A DNA stretch of 64,000 nucleotides from the NCBI RefSeq assembly GCF_020524005.1, contig NZ_JAIVKK010000006.1, positions 1 to 64,000 on the forward strand. The letters are read 5' to 3'. Position 1 is the stretch's first letter; every line of letters starts with the position of its first letter. Source of the stretch: Microbulbifer aggregans (GTDB lineage: Bacteria; Pseudomonadota; Gammaproteobacteria; Pseudomonadales; Cellvibrionaceae). Made by a program: the position numbers and the translations under genes. Positions 47,531-56,907 of this stretch are shown one piece after another. Below the pieces are notes generated by a model that was given only the letters and a program-made list of their open reading frames with translations, made no database searches and was not told the origin of the DNA.

Positions 47531-49534
47531 TTAATTCCAATCCGCTTGCAGGGCTACACCACTGTATGCACTGTAGCCTTTCAGGCTCAGGTACCAGGTG
47601 CCAGCCTGAGGACTGGATACACTGCAACTTTCCTCATTGCCGTTTTTATACGGACGGCAGTCGTACGAGGTGTTGGTAGGTTGGGAAGCAGCACGCACAT
47701 AGAGATCCGCATCGCCGCTGCCGCCACTGATGGCAACGTTCAGGCTGCCAGTGCCGGCCGGCACCTCGATGGAAAAGTGCTGCCATGCTCCCTGACTGCC
47801 ACTGAGATTCGACTCGCTGAAACTGCCGGGTTCTGAACCAGAGCCGCCATCTTCGCTATAACTGCCGGTAAGGGTTACTCCCGAAAAACTTGAATAGCCA
47901 CGCAAGGTTACGAAGTAACTGGCAGCCTGCGGACTCGTATAACTGCAGGTTTCCTCGTTGCCGCTTTTATAGGGACGGCAGTCATAGTCGCTGGTGGTTG
48001 GCTGTGCGCCAGGTTTTACATACAGGTCAGCATCACCGCTGCCACCGGTAATCGTAAAACTGAGGTTCGAGGCCCCGGCTGGCACATTGAGCTGATACAT
48101 GAGTTCTTCACCCTGCCCCGCGGCCAGTCCACTCGCCGGCACGCCATTAGCCAATGCGATGGCTTCGTCCGTCGGACAATCCGTGCAGGGGCCACCACTG
48201 TCACTGCCTTCAATGATGCTGCGCCCTGCGGCACTCTGGGTCAGCGTCATCACCGCGCCCACCGTATTCGCCGACCACCAGTTGACATTGCTCGGCAGTA
48301 GCGTCGGGTTGCTGCTGCGCTGCTCACGGGTGAGCGTGCCGGCGGAGCTGTCGAACTGGGCCGTACGTACTTGTAGTGAATCCGCTGTCACAGTCAGTAC
48401 TTTAAATTGCTGGATGCTGGCCAGGTCAATGGTCCAGGCTTTGGGGTCGTTGGCGGAGCGCGCCGGCGCACCCCAGCTGCCTTCACCCACAAACACTGTT
48501 CCACCATCTATCACCGCGTTATAGCCATTGGTATCCGGTTTCAGCGCTTCGGTCAGTTTGTTCATGTGTGTGTCAGACTCCACCACCAGGTTCATACCCT
48601 GCTGGTAGAACAGATCAGACCACCAGTCGAACAGGGTCCAGTTGTCCGATTTACCGCTGTAGTGCGGGAACATCGGCTTGTGGTACTGGGCCACGCGCCA
48701 TACTGCCTGCTGGCCGGCGCCGGCGAGATCAGAACTCAGCCAGCTGTTCATACGGCTCGCGTAAGAAGACCAGCCGCTGTTCTGAAACTGGCTGTTGAGC
48801 GTATAAGCGCGGAACAGTGGTGACACACGGACAGCACCATAAGTGTCGTCAGGAGAACAACTGCCGTCATTGTTCGGATCAATACCGAACACTTTACAGA
48901 CCGTCGAATAATCCCCGTCTTCGTGATTGCCGTGAGTCGGCAACAGCGGGTAAATCCGCTTGTAGGCCACACCATCAATCGTGTCACTGGAATACGTCAG
49001 CTCCCAATCACTCAACCAGGAGCGTACTTCAGATGCGGTATTCGCATTGGTGAAGTCACCCCCATGCATGATGAACAGCGGACGCAGCTTGGCGACCAGA
49101 CGGTTGCCCTGCTGGCGATTGGTCCAACCGGTGCGCGTATCGCCGCCCGCAACAGCAACAAACGGCGAGTTGTCGGTCGGAGCGGTGCGGAACCAGAAGC
49201 GATCGCCGCAACCATCCTGGTCGCAGACCCGATAATAAATGGGCGAGTTAGCCGGCAGATTGGCAAGCCGCACAAAGGAGCTTTGCAGGCTCGAATCAAA
49301 CGTGCGACTTGTGGATACAGACACCGTCGACCAGCTGGCTTCGTTGGTGCTCGTACCGTACTTCACCGTGGGGCTGGTGCTAGTACCACTCGGCGAAAAA
49401 CCGATTACGGCAGTGCTGCTGGGGTCGGCATCCCAGCTCAACCTGTGGTACTGGGTGCTGGCCTGCGCTGTAAGGCTGGCCAGCCCCATCATCGCCGCCG
49501 CTCCCGCAGCAATCCTCAAAGAGGAAGTTTTCAT
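47531..49534 (-). CDS. Exported metallophosphoesterase with two C-terminal PPC domains
   Basis: A 667-residue secreted protein with a signal at 1-25. An N-terminal fibronectin-like domain of purple acid phosphatase type is followed by the calcineurin-like phosphoesterase core (GGDTR, GGDFTN, GNHED, QYHKPMF, ESDTHMN). Two PPC domains of about 85 residues follow, each with GGSGDADLYV and YDCRPYK-GNEE. The last metal motif, normally GHxH, reads SDTH. PPC domains are often removed on secretion. It is the third gene of a coupled operon; its Shine-Dalgarno GGAGA lies inside the preceding gene, two bases separate stop and start. Confidence 0.9.
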   Translation of the reverse strand: MKTSSLRIAAGAAAMMGLASLTAQASTQYHRLSWDADPSSTAVIGFSPSGTSTSPTVKYGTSTNEASWSTVSVSTSRTFDSSLQSSFVRLANLPANSPIYYRVCDQDGCGDRFWFRTAPTDNSPFVAVAGGDTRTGWTNRQQGNRLVAKLRPLFIMHGGDFTNANTASEVRSWLSDWELTYSSDTIDGVAYKRIYPLLPTHGNHEDGDYSTVCKVFGIDPNNDGSCSPDDTYGAVRVSPLFRAYTLNSQFQNSGWSSYASRMNSWLSSDLAGAGQQAVWRVAQYHKPMFPHYSGKSDNWTLFDWWSDLFYQQGMNLVVESDTHMNKLTEALKPDTNGYNAVIDGGTVFVGEGSWGAPARSANDPKAWTIDLASIQQFKVLTVTADSLQVRTAQFDSSAGTLTREQRSSNPTLLPSNVNWWSANTVGAVMTLTQSAAGRSIIEGSDSGGPCTDCPTDEAIALANGVPASGLAAGQGEELMYQLNVPAGASNLSFTITGGSGDADLYVKPGAQPTTSDYDCRPYKSGNEETCSYTSPQAASYFVTLRGYSSFSGVTLTGSYSEDGGSGSEPGSFSESNLSGSQGAWQHFSIEVPAGTGSLNVAISGGSGDADLYVRAASQPTNTSYDCRPYKNGNEESCSVSSPQAGTWYLSLKGYSAYSGVALQADWN

Positions 49535-49536
49535 TT

Positions 49537-50196
49537 TTATTCTCCATCATTTAAAGGTAATGAAGCCGTACTACGCGATTCCTCGACTTCGGTTACTAAT
49601 CGCAAAAATGCGGCATTGCGAAAAGGCAGTGTTTTCTGTCGACCATCGCCAAAATTGACCGCAGCCGCGCCCTCTTTCAGGTGCTCAAATACGCCCGCCA
49701 ATGGCAGTCCGTTTGCGCTGCTCCAGTAGTCCCCGGAGCGGGTGTGGGGGAAAAAGTTTTTATCGATCTGCGTGTAGCCAGGCGGCACCCGACTATCCAC
49801 TAGCGTCATCAGTTCGTTGGGCGTGGGCAATCGCCAGTCGTTGCGGCCGCATAAACCGGCTTCGTTAACACGCCGGATCAAATCCTGGGTATCGCACCGT
49901 TGCGGTTCGAAAAAGCAATCACCGGCATTTTCAACGCCGTGCTGGCCGTCAAACCAGGAGTAGGTCCAATCGCCATCGTGCAGAAACTCTGCGTCTGTTT
50001 TTACTTCCCACAGCAGGCCGTGGCGACGATCGAGCACGCACGACCAGGGACCGGACCAGATCGGTATCGGCACACCATCCGCGGCGATTTTTTGCAGCTG
50101 GAAATCAGTTTTCGCGTGCGGCTTAACCCGCGCTAATGTGCAGTAGCCACCAATCGCAGTGATGATCGCGACCAAAATAAGGAGTCGGTGGAGCAT
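49537..50196 (-). CDS. DUF1566 (Lcl-like) domain exported protein
   Basis: A 219-residue protein with a hydrophobic N-terminus (MLHRLLILVAIITAIGGYCTLA). A single Lcl/DUF1566 domain holds the characteristic NDWRLPTPNELMTLVD and SGDYWSSA segments. Related domains occur in Legionella collagen-like adhesins and many exported proteins, often with a C-type-lectin-like fold. Four further cysteines are present. Its ATG shares one base with the upstream stop (TGATG), so it is translationally coupled to the cytochrome b gene. Confidence 0.82.
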   Translation of the reverse strand: MLHRLLILVAIITAIGGYCTLARVKPHAKTDFQLQKIAADGVPIPIWSGPWSCVLDRRHGLLWEVKTDAEFLHDGDWTYSWFDGQHGVENAGDCFFEPQRCDTQDLIRRVNEAGLCGRNDWRLPTPNELMTLVDSRVPPGYTQIDKNFFPHTRSGDYWSSANGLPLAGVFEHLKEGAAAVNFGDGRQKTLPFRNAAFLRLVTEVEESRSTASLPLNDGE

Positions 50197-51773
50197 CAGG
50201 ATTCCTCCAGCTTCAACTTGATTGGCCGGCTGTGACGGGTATGACCGACCTGCGCGTGATCAAAAGCGGCTACCCAGAGGCAAACACCATCGCGAATGGC
50301 TACATCCAGCGGCGAACCAGTATCGAGTGTGCGCGCCAATTCCAGCGACCAGTAGCCATCGCGCCAGATGCCGGCAGCGCGCACGTCGGCCCTGTCACCC
50401 TCAAAACGATTGGAACGGTAAAGTACGGAGGGAATCACGCTGCCCACCGGTAGGGTGTCGGCGGTTTCGTTGTATACCGAGAGGTCGAACCAGGTACCCA
50501 GCATCTGAGTGGAGGCAGCCGGCATGGTCTGCGGCGCCTGCTGCGGCAAGCGTTTTGGCACCACCCCGGCAGTCTTGAACCAGCGCCAGTTCATCACGTA
50601 GCTACCGGATTCCTTGCCATCCTGCATGTAGCCCGCGGTATAGCGCCGGCTACCGGGCCGCTCGGCATAGGGTGGACCTATATGGTTGTCGTCAGCGAGG
50701 CGCATTTCGTTCGTGCGCACCGCCTTCCAGTGCCACAAATCGTGAATGCTCTCATCGCTGCTGTAGTGGTAACCCTTGCCATGAAAGTTGGCCGGCTTGT
50801 CACCCAGGGGTTTGGGCCCCAGGTGCGATGTACCTGCGCCCCCTAGGCTGCAAGAATTGGAGAGCAAAAGCGCAAACTTGTCTTCGTAATACTTGGTCTC
50901 GTTAAAATTTTCGAAGCCTTCGTATACAACCTTCCAGCCCTCCGCCGTTTTTTCCAGCGGCAGGTGCAAGCGGCTTTCGGTAGGATCCTGCCAGCGGATA
51001 TGCATATAAACATCGCTGCCATTCTGCAGCGCTTTTATCTGCACCTGGCTGCCGCCATCCTCAAAATTGGCGCCGAAAAATGTATCAACTGTCACGGGTA
51101 TAGCGCCCTGCCACACCGCCTCATCCGCCTCACCATCTACATTGACGATGTCTTCGATGGGGATGGACTTAACGTCCAGGCGGGAACTGGTACTCCCGTA
51201 GGCCAAGACGAGCAACACCAGGCACAAGCCCACAACCGCGGCGGATTTGATTACCGGCAAACCGGAAAACTGCGCGCGCGGCAATATCCGGCGCATGGCA
51301 GCCACACCGTATTGAACCAGATAGAAAACACCGTGCAGAAAGATAAAACCCAGCCCAGCCAACGCGAGGAAAAAATGCACGCGCACCAATACTGCGGCCT
51401 CTAGGATCGCGAAAAAAAGCACCCCGCCCGTAGCCAGGGAAAGTAGCAGACCAAGGCAACCGATCCACAATACTGCGCGGTGATAGCGGGCCAAGCGCCC
51501 GCGTAGCGGCCGCTGTTTTTCGCGACAGAAAAAGTAATAGGCAAGGCTGCACACGGCAATCGCAGACAGCAGTGAGCCGCTGACAAAATGCAGTGTATGC
51601 ACCTGCCCCTGGGGAAGAATGGGAGACAGGAAACCGAGGAATGGGAAGCTAAGAACAGCAATCCGCAAACCACTGAAGAGGCTAAACAGTAACAAGGTGA
51701 TGGCAGCAAGGTGCAACCAGGAAAAAACACTGAGTTTCCAGCGCCCATCCACTTTTGATTCAGAATGAGACAT
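50196..51773 (-). CDS. Membrane cytochrome b-like protein with ethylbenzene-dehydrogenase-type heme domain
   Basis: A 525-residue protein. The N-terminal half has about five membrane helices with paired histidines (WLHLAA, HTLHFVSG, VHFFLALAGLGFIFLHG), which suggests b-type heme. From about residue 215 a soluble domain resembles the gamma subunit of ethylbenzene/DMSO dehydrogenases (VDGEADEAVWQGA, YMHIRWQDPTESR, YYEDKFALLLS). Such fusions pass electrons between the quinone pool and a periplasmic partner. No molybdenum catalytic subunit is nearby. It heads the three-gene operon. Confidence 0.8.
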   Translation of the reverse strand: MSHSESKVDGRWKLSVFSWLHLAAITLLLFSLFSGLRIAVLSFPFLGFLSPILPQGQVHTLHFVSGSLLSAIAVCSLAYYFFCREKQRPLRGRLARYHRAVLWIGCLGLLLSLATGGVLFFAILEAAVLVRVHFFLALAGLGFIFLHGVFYLVQYGVAAMRRILPRAQFSGLPVIKSAAVVGLCLVLLVLAYGSTSSRLDVKSIPIEDIVNVDGEADEAVWQGAIPVTVDTFFGANFEDGGSQVQIKALQNGSDVYMHIRWQDPTESRLHLPLEKTAEGWKVVYEGFENFNETKYYEDKFALLLSNSCSLGGAGTSHLGPKPLGDKPANFHGKGYHYSSDESIHDLWHWKAVRTNEMRLADDNHIGPPYAERPGSRRYTAGYMQDGKESGSYVMNWRWFKTAGVVPKRLPQQAPQTMPAASTQMLGTWFDLSVYNETADTLPVGSVIPSVLYRSNRFEGDRADVRAAGIWRDGYWSLELARTLDTGSPLDVAIRDGVCLWVAAFDHAQVGHTRHSRPIKLKLEES

Positions 51774-52194
51774 AGTCGTAATTATTTTTTAGTTTTAAAA
51801 AAGGATGCCAGACACATCGCGAGACAGCAGCCAGATCATTGGCCAGCAGCCGACTGATAAATAAGCGAATCAAGATCTATTAATATCTACCTGTGCCGGG
51901 ATTCACACGGGCACAGAAAATCGCGCGACAGGTGAATGATTTCGGCAGGACTTTTTACCCGAAGAATGTTTAATTTTTCTAACGGTACCTGATACGCCCG
52001 TACCCATAGGCAAGCTTCATTCGCAATGACTGTTTTAGCGAGCACGAGAAATGGAGTGTTTAAGAGTGGGAAAATCAGAAATGGACACCATCGCTTACCG
52101 ACAGGGCAAAACCGCCTGCGCGCTGATCACCTGCGGAAAAATTTCATTTACTGTGATCTAATTACGCTTTCACTATTGAATATGGACCTTTATC
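51774..52194. other. Divergent AT-rich spacer before the cytochrome b operon and the DUF350 gene
   Basis: A 421-base spacer. It contains a hairpin CTGTGCC/GGCACAG (about 51891-51916) and AT-rich tracts, probably promoters in both directions. A half CRP-like TGTGATCTAATTA occurs near 52153. I cannot assign boxes with confidence. Confidence 0.4.
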
Positions 52195-52425
52195 GTGCAG
52201 TCAGAATTTCTCACCGCCACCCTGTTTAATCTCGGCCTTAACCTGCTCTATACCCTGCTGGCTCTACTGATTGGCCTGATCGCACTACTCGTCATCGATA
52301 AGAAACTCCTCAAACATGTAGATATTGAGCAAGAGTTGAAAAAGGGGAATATGGCTGTCGCCACATTTGCTTCCACCATCCTGATTTTTGTAGCGCTGAT
52401 TATTTCGTTCGGACTGAAGGGTTGA
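52195..52425 (+). CDS. DUF350 family small membrane protein
   Basis: A 76-residue protein with two membrane helices (LFNLGLNLLYTLLALLIGLIALLVI and MAVATFASTILIFVALIISFG) joined by a charged loop with DIEQELKKGNMAVA, the family signature. It starts at GTG. It lies 13 bases upstream of the transglutaminase-like gene and probably works with it in the envelope. The function is unknown. Confidence 0.8.
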   Translation: MQSEFLTATLFNLGLNLLYTLLALLIGLIALLVIDKKLLKHVDIEQELKKGNMAVATFASTILIFVALIISFGLKG

Positions 52426-52438
52426 GGAAGTTGCACCT

Positions 52439-53251
52439 ATGCGTATGCTGCTAGCCGGTGTCATCCTCGGCATCCTTCTGACGCTGCCGGAATTGCTGCG
52501 GGAGCGAAAGCTGGAGCGGATTGAGCGGGACCTGGTAGAACAACAAAGACGTTCAGCCGCCACAGATGGCGCGGAGCTGACTACAGACAACCAGCAGGGC
52601 AATGTGCTGGTCAACGGCAGCAGCCGGCCGCTGACGGAGGGAATGATCCAGCGGTCCGTCAATCAGCAATCTACAGAGCGAAGCGGCTATATATCCATAT
52701 GGAACTGGCAGGGCATAGAAACCGCGACCGCGTCTGCCCGTGGGCTCGACAAACTGCACCATTTTGCCAACAGCTACCTCGTGGGATTCCAGCCTTTTGA
52801 GACCAAGGCCCTGTGGGTCCCCCTCTACACGCTGGCCATTCGCAAGGAATATCAGTACGACCACCTGCAATACGCCGGACTTGCAGACATCTGGCAAACA
52901 TCCCGCCAGGCGTATTTTCAGAAGCGCGGTGATTGCGAAGACCACGCCATTCTGCTGGCTGACTGGCTGATCAACCTGGGGGTCGATGCCCGCGTTGCCC
53001 TCGGCACACATAAAGGACAGGGTCACGCCTGGGTAGTGGCCATCGTCGACGATACAGAATACCTGCTTGAGGCCACCAGCAAGCGTCGCGAATCCAGCTG
53101 GAAAGCCATGCCGTTGGCGGCACTGGCGGAGGGCTACGAGGTGGAATTCCAGTTCAATCGCCATTACTTCTGGGCCAAGACCACTTCCGCATCCACGCGA
53201 GCCTATCGTGGCAACCACTGGATTCGTAAGTCCCAGTTTGTCCGTAGTTGA
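52439..53251 (+). CDS. Transglutaminase-like cysteine protease, membrane anchored
   Basis: A 270-residue protein with an N-terminal signal anchor (MRMLLAGVILGILLTLP) and a charged stalk. The transglutaminase-like domain has the catalytic Cys in KRGDCEDHAIL (about 167), His in GQGHAWVVAI (about 197) and the Asp/Glu partner in DDTEYLLEAT. Bacterial members are often periplasmic proteases. It is probably co-transcribed with the DUF350 gene. Confidence 0.83.
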   Translation: MRMLLAGVILGILLTLPELLRERKLERIERDLVEQQRRSAATDGAELTTDNQQGNVLVNGSSRPLTEGMIQRSVNQQSTERSGYISIWNWQGIETATASARGLDKLHHFANSYLVGFQPFETKALWVPLYTLAIRKEYQYDHLQYAGLADIWQTSRQAYFQKRGDCEDHAILLADWLINLGVDARVALGTHKGQGHAWVVAIVDDTEYLLEATSKRRESSWKAMPLAALAEGYEVEFQFNRHYFWAKTTSASTRAYRGNHWIRKSQFVRS

Positions 53252-53273
53252 TGCTCTCTCCTTCTCGCCAAAT

Positions 53274-53307
53274 AAAAAGGCCGCCGGGTTCCCCAGGCGG
53301 CCTTTTT
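53274..53307. terminator. Bidirectional terminator
   Basis: AAAAAGGCCGCC and GGCGGCCTTTTT pair perfectly around a 10-base loop. It serves the transglutaminase-like gene and, on the minus strand, the zinc protease gene. Confidence 0.9.
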
Positions 53308-53327
53308 CCATTTTAGAGAATGCTCAA

Positions 53328-55718
53328 TCAGATCGGCGATCCCGGCGGCATCGGCTTGAGGTCTTCTGCTTTGACCTCCAGCCTGCCCTCGCGGAATGCG
53401 GCAATGCGATTCGCCTCGTAAAAATAGTGGGCATTGTATCCCTGGGGGTCGTCACCAAAGAGTTTCATACTGCCCACCGCATGCTGGATTTTCGCCAGTT
53501 CGAAATGTGCCCGGGCACGGGCGGACTCGGCAGCAGCCTGATTGCCGGCCAGTAGCATCAGATGGTGGATATACACATGATTGACCCGTTGGTGGATGGC
53601 GGCTTTCAACCCCTGGTGCTGATCGCTCATCAGGGCCTGGTCGGTCAGGGCCGCCAGAAGGCTGCCAAATCCGGGACCGTCGCCACGGCGGGCATGCTGT
53701 TCCTGTAAACGCGCGGCCCGCTCCGGCTCCAGCAGGATCGAGTACGTATGACCCGCCGCGGCTTCCGCCATGGCGATAGCGTCAAAGGCAACACCGGTAT
53801 AGGCCGGGAAGCTCTCACCGGTGCGTCCGTAGCCAAACGCCTTGGGCGGCAGGAGCTTGAGTACCCGCTCCGGCAGTGTCAGGAAATCCGGCTGCAGTGT
53901 GGCGATCAACGCGTCAATTGCCGCCTGCTGGCGCTCTGCCGGTACCATGGCATAGCTTTCCGGTGCGGCGTCGTTGTACAGGTAGTCGTAATCCAGACCG
54001 CCGATCAGCTTGCCAACCGCTTCGGCCTGGTAGCGGTGTCCGTAATACACCGGCACCAGAGTTTCATCGAGGGCCGAGCGCGGCGCGTCCGGATGGTTGG
54101 CCGCCGGGCTGAAACTGTTCAGGGCATGGTGGCGCAGCTCGCCCATACGCGCGAACTCTTCCAGTACATCGCCGCCGTTGTCCCACAGGTGAGAGCCGGC
54201 ATGGGCGTTGTTGATGGTGCGGGAATCCTTGTCGGTAATAAAACGCAGTTGCTGCGTTTCGGCGTCACCGAGTACTGCGGCGAGATACGCTGGCTCGTCA
54301 CTGTCCGCGATTCCGTAGCCGTATCGGACCGCCATTTTGTCCCATGCACCGATGCCGGTGGCATACGCCTGCTGTAGCTCCAGATTGCTGTCTTGCAGGC
54401 TAACCAGCGGTGCAGGGTAATCCATTACTGATGCCCGATCGCCGGTACTCGCAATAAAGTTGTGTGCCAGCCCCAGCGTGTGACCAACCTCGTGCGCAGA
54501 CAGCTGGCGAATTCGCGCCAGGGCCATTGCCTTCAGATCATCGGTATTCGCGTTTTCTGCCCCGTATGGCTGCAACAGCCCCTGGGCAATCAGGTAGTCC
54601 TGACGCACGCGCAGCGAACCGAGGGTGACATTGCCTTTGAGGATTTCACCGGTGCGCGGATCAAAGATGGAGTAGCCATAGGACCAGCCTCTTGTAGACC
54701 GGTGCACCCAGTTGATCACGTTGTAGCGCACATCAAGCGGGTCGGCGTCTTCCGGCAACAGCTTTACCTGAAACGCATTTTTGAAGCCCGCGGCTTCAAA
54801 CGCCTGGTCCCACCAGCTGGCCCCTTCAACCAGAGCAATGCGCACGGGCTCCGGCACACCGGGGTCCACGTAATAAATGATCGGCTCTACCGCTTCGTCA
54901 CTACCCGGTTTTTTCTGCAGGCGATGGCGGAAGATCAGGCGCTGGTCCATCGGCTCGTCGATCGCCGTCGCGTAGTCGCGATAGATCAGGGGAAAGTAAC
55001 CACTGTTGCTGTGGAATCTGCGCGGCTTATAGCCATCGTCGGGCAGCTCAACCAGGGAAATATGCTGACGCAGGGTCACCAGGCCCGGAGTGGGGACAAC
55101 CTCCTGCATATAGTTACCGGGCTCGCTGCCGGCAAAAGTCAGTTGGGCCTCGAATTCACTGTTTTTGGGGAAACTCTTGGTGCGCGGCAGATAAATCGCA
55201 GACTTGCTTTCATCCAGCTTGTAAGCGCCCTGCTTGGTATCTTTCAATCGCTGGGCAATGCCGTGCTGGTCACTCAGCAGGAATGGGGTGAAGTCCACCA
55301 ATACGTGGCCATCCTGTTCTGCAACGGCTTCAAAGCCCCACAGGACTGATGACGCGAACGCTTCCGCTACAGCCCTGCGCTCTGCGGCATTTTCAGAGTT
55401 AGCGCGGTATTTCAGGTTCGCCTGATGCAGCAGGACCTTGTTGCCGATTCGTTCAAACCGGACCACCCGGCTGTCGCCCGCCTGGTTCCGATCGAGCCCC
55501 ACCGGGTTCGACCCCAACCCCTGGGCCAGTCCCGTGAGCAGCAGGAGCTCGCGGTCAAACACGTCGACTTCCAATAGCACCCGGCCCTTGGCCTCGTCCC
55601 AGTAGAAGTCGAAATACCCCTCATGGCGATCCATTCCTGCGGTCGCGCCGCTGATGGTTTCCGCCTGTGCCGACACGCCTATGATGAGCAGTGCGACGAG
55701 AACAAGCCGTCTTAACAT
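53328..55718 (-). CDS. Large secreted zinc-dependent metalloprotease (DUF5117/DUF4953 type)
   Basis: A 796-residue exported protein with a signal peptide (MLRRLVLVALLIIGVSAQA). Its N-terminal part fits DUF5117 (YFDFYWDEAKGRVLLEV, LRQHISLVELPDDGYKPRRF). A metzincin-like zinc motif HEVGHTLGLAHNF lies at about 405, followed by SVMDYPAPLV with the Met-turn. Such proteins are frequent in marine polymer degraders; substrates are unknown. The start is fixed by signal position. Upstream are 315 bases without a gene. Confidence 0.92.
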   Translation of the reverse strand: MLRRLVLVALLIIGVSAQAETISGATAGMDRHEGYFDFYWDEAKGRVLLEVDVFDRELLLLTGLAQGLGSNPVGLDRNQAGDSRVVRFERIGNKVLLHQANLKYRANSENAAERRAVAEAFASSVLWGFEAVAEQDGHVLVDFTPFLLSDQHGIAQRLKDTKQGAYKLDESKSAIYLPRTKSFPKNSEFEAQLTFAGSEPGNYMQEVVPTPGLVTLRQHISLVELPDDGYKPRRFHSNSGYFPLIYRDYATAIDEPMDQRLIFRHRLQKKPGSDEAVEPIIYYVDPGVPEPVRIALVEGASWWDQAFEAAGFKNAFQVKLLPEDADPLDVRYNVINWVHRSTRGWSYGYSIFDPRTGEILKGNVTLGSLRVRQDYLIAQGLLQPYGAENANTDDLKAMALARIRQLSAHEVGHTLGLAHNFIASTGDRASVMDYPAPLVSLQDSNLELQQAYATGIGAWDKMAVRYGYGIADSDEPAYLAAVLGDAETQQLRFITDKDSRTINNAHAGSHLWDNGGDVLEEFARMGELRHHALNSFSPAANHPDAPRSALDETLVPVYYGHRYQAEAVGKLIGGLDYDYLYNDAAPESYAMVPAERQQAAIDALIATLQPDFLTLPERVLKLLPPKAFGYGRTGESFPAYTGVAFDAIAMAEAAAGHTYSILLEPERAARLQEQHARRGDGPGFGSLLAALTDQALMSDQHQGLKAAIHQRVNHVYIHHLMLLAGNQAAAESARARAHFELAKIQHAVGSMKLFGDDPQGYNAHYFYEANRIAAFREGRLEVKAEDLKPMPPGSPI

Positions 55719-56033
55719 GGTTTCCTCGAATCTATTTTTATAGTCGTGATTAAATTTACGTCATTGCGTACAAAATAGTAACACCTGACAGGAAGGAGTA
55801 AACCTATACAAGTGTTCCTGCCCCATGCACTGTATTTGCCCAGAGACACTTAATTGTTCAGTTCAGCAGTGCCATTGTGTGAATCTATGAGCGCATATCT
55901 TGCCCGTTCAGCTCAACGCTCATATTTCTCCTTCCACCGCTAACCCTGTCGTGCACCATCCTTTGGCACACTTAATGCTTTTCCCTAGTTGTTCGGGATC
56001 GTGTTTTACAAAAAAGTGTGTTGAGGGGGAAAA
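55719..56033. other. Divergent spacer protease gene / TauE gene
   Basis: A 315-base AT-rich spacer. It must carry both promoters, but no confident boxes were found. A strong Shine-Dalgarno GAGGGGGAA precedes the TauE start. Confidence 0.4.
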
Positions 56034-56852
56034 ATGAGTCTCGAGGAAATTTCGCTGTTTATCCTGCTGCTGTGTGCCGCCGGTCTTATTGCCGGTATCA
56101 CCGCGGGATTGTTTGGTAACGGTGGTGGTTTTGTTGTTGTGCCGGCACTGTTGGCAGTATTTCCATTTTTGCATAGCGCATCGGACGAGATGATGCGCGT
56201 CGCTGTAGGGACTTCACTTGCATCGATTGTTATATCTTCCGCACGCGCCGTGCAGGCGCACAATCGAAGGGGCGCTGTGGACTTTACGGTGCTCAGGGAC
56301 TGGTCAATCTGGATTGTACTCGGCGTGGTAGGCGGACTTATTGTCGCCTCGTACACCGACAGTAAAAGCCTGATTCATGTCTTTGCCGGCGGCGTTCTTC
56401 TGTATTCAATTTACTTCCTGTTCCCTCATCTTTTCGACGGTCTCAAGGGCAAACTGCAGATGCCAACCGGGATTGCGAGAGCCGGCCTTGCCAGCTTCCT
56501 CGGTGGTTTCTCCTCACTGCTGGGCATTGGCGGCGGCACCATAACAGTGATGACCATGGTGCTGTGCAACCGTCCTGCGCACCAGGCTGTGGCAACCGCC
56601 TCGGGCATTGGTTTTCTGATCGGTCTTCCGGGTGCAATCGGATTTCTGGTCATGGGATTGAATGCACCAGACCTGCCCATGGGATCCATCGGCTACATCA
56701 ATATTCCCGCACTGATTGCCATTTCAGTGTTTTCAATTATTTCGGCCCCAATTGGTGCACGCTGGGCACACAGCCTGAATGAAATGCACCTCAAACGCCT
56801 TTTCGGCGTTTACCTGATCGCCGTATCCATCACCATGTTCGCTAAAGCATAA
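56034..56852 (+). CDS. TauE/SafE family sulfite exporter / transporter
   Basis: A 272-residue membrane protein with about eight helices and the family's internal duplication: GITAGLFGNGGGFVVVPALLAVFPF near the start and FLGGFSSLLGIGGGTITVMTMVL in the second half. Members export sulfite, sulfoacetate or similar anions. The Tat aminotransferase gene follows 55 bases downstream in the same direction, which hints at sulfur or organic-acid handling. The substrate is not known. Confidence 0.9.
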   Translation: MSLEEISLFILLLCAAGLIAGITAGLFGNGGGFVVVPALLAVFPFLHSASDEMMRVAVGTSLASIVISSARAVQAHNRRGAVDFTVLRDWSIWIVLGVVGGLIVASYTDSKSLIHVFAGGVLLYSIYFLFPHLFDGLKGKLQMPTGIARAGLASFLGGFSSLLGIGGGTITVMTMVLCNRPAHQAVATASGIGFLIGLPGAIGFLVMGLNAPDLPMGSIGYINIPALIAISVFSIISAPIGARWAHSLNEMHLKRLFGVYLIAVSITMFAKA

Positions 56853-56907
56853 GTGGAGTTCCATCTCCCAAAACATTAAGTACTGACACAACCAGGAGAG
56901 CACAATA

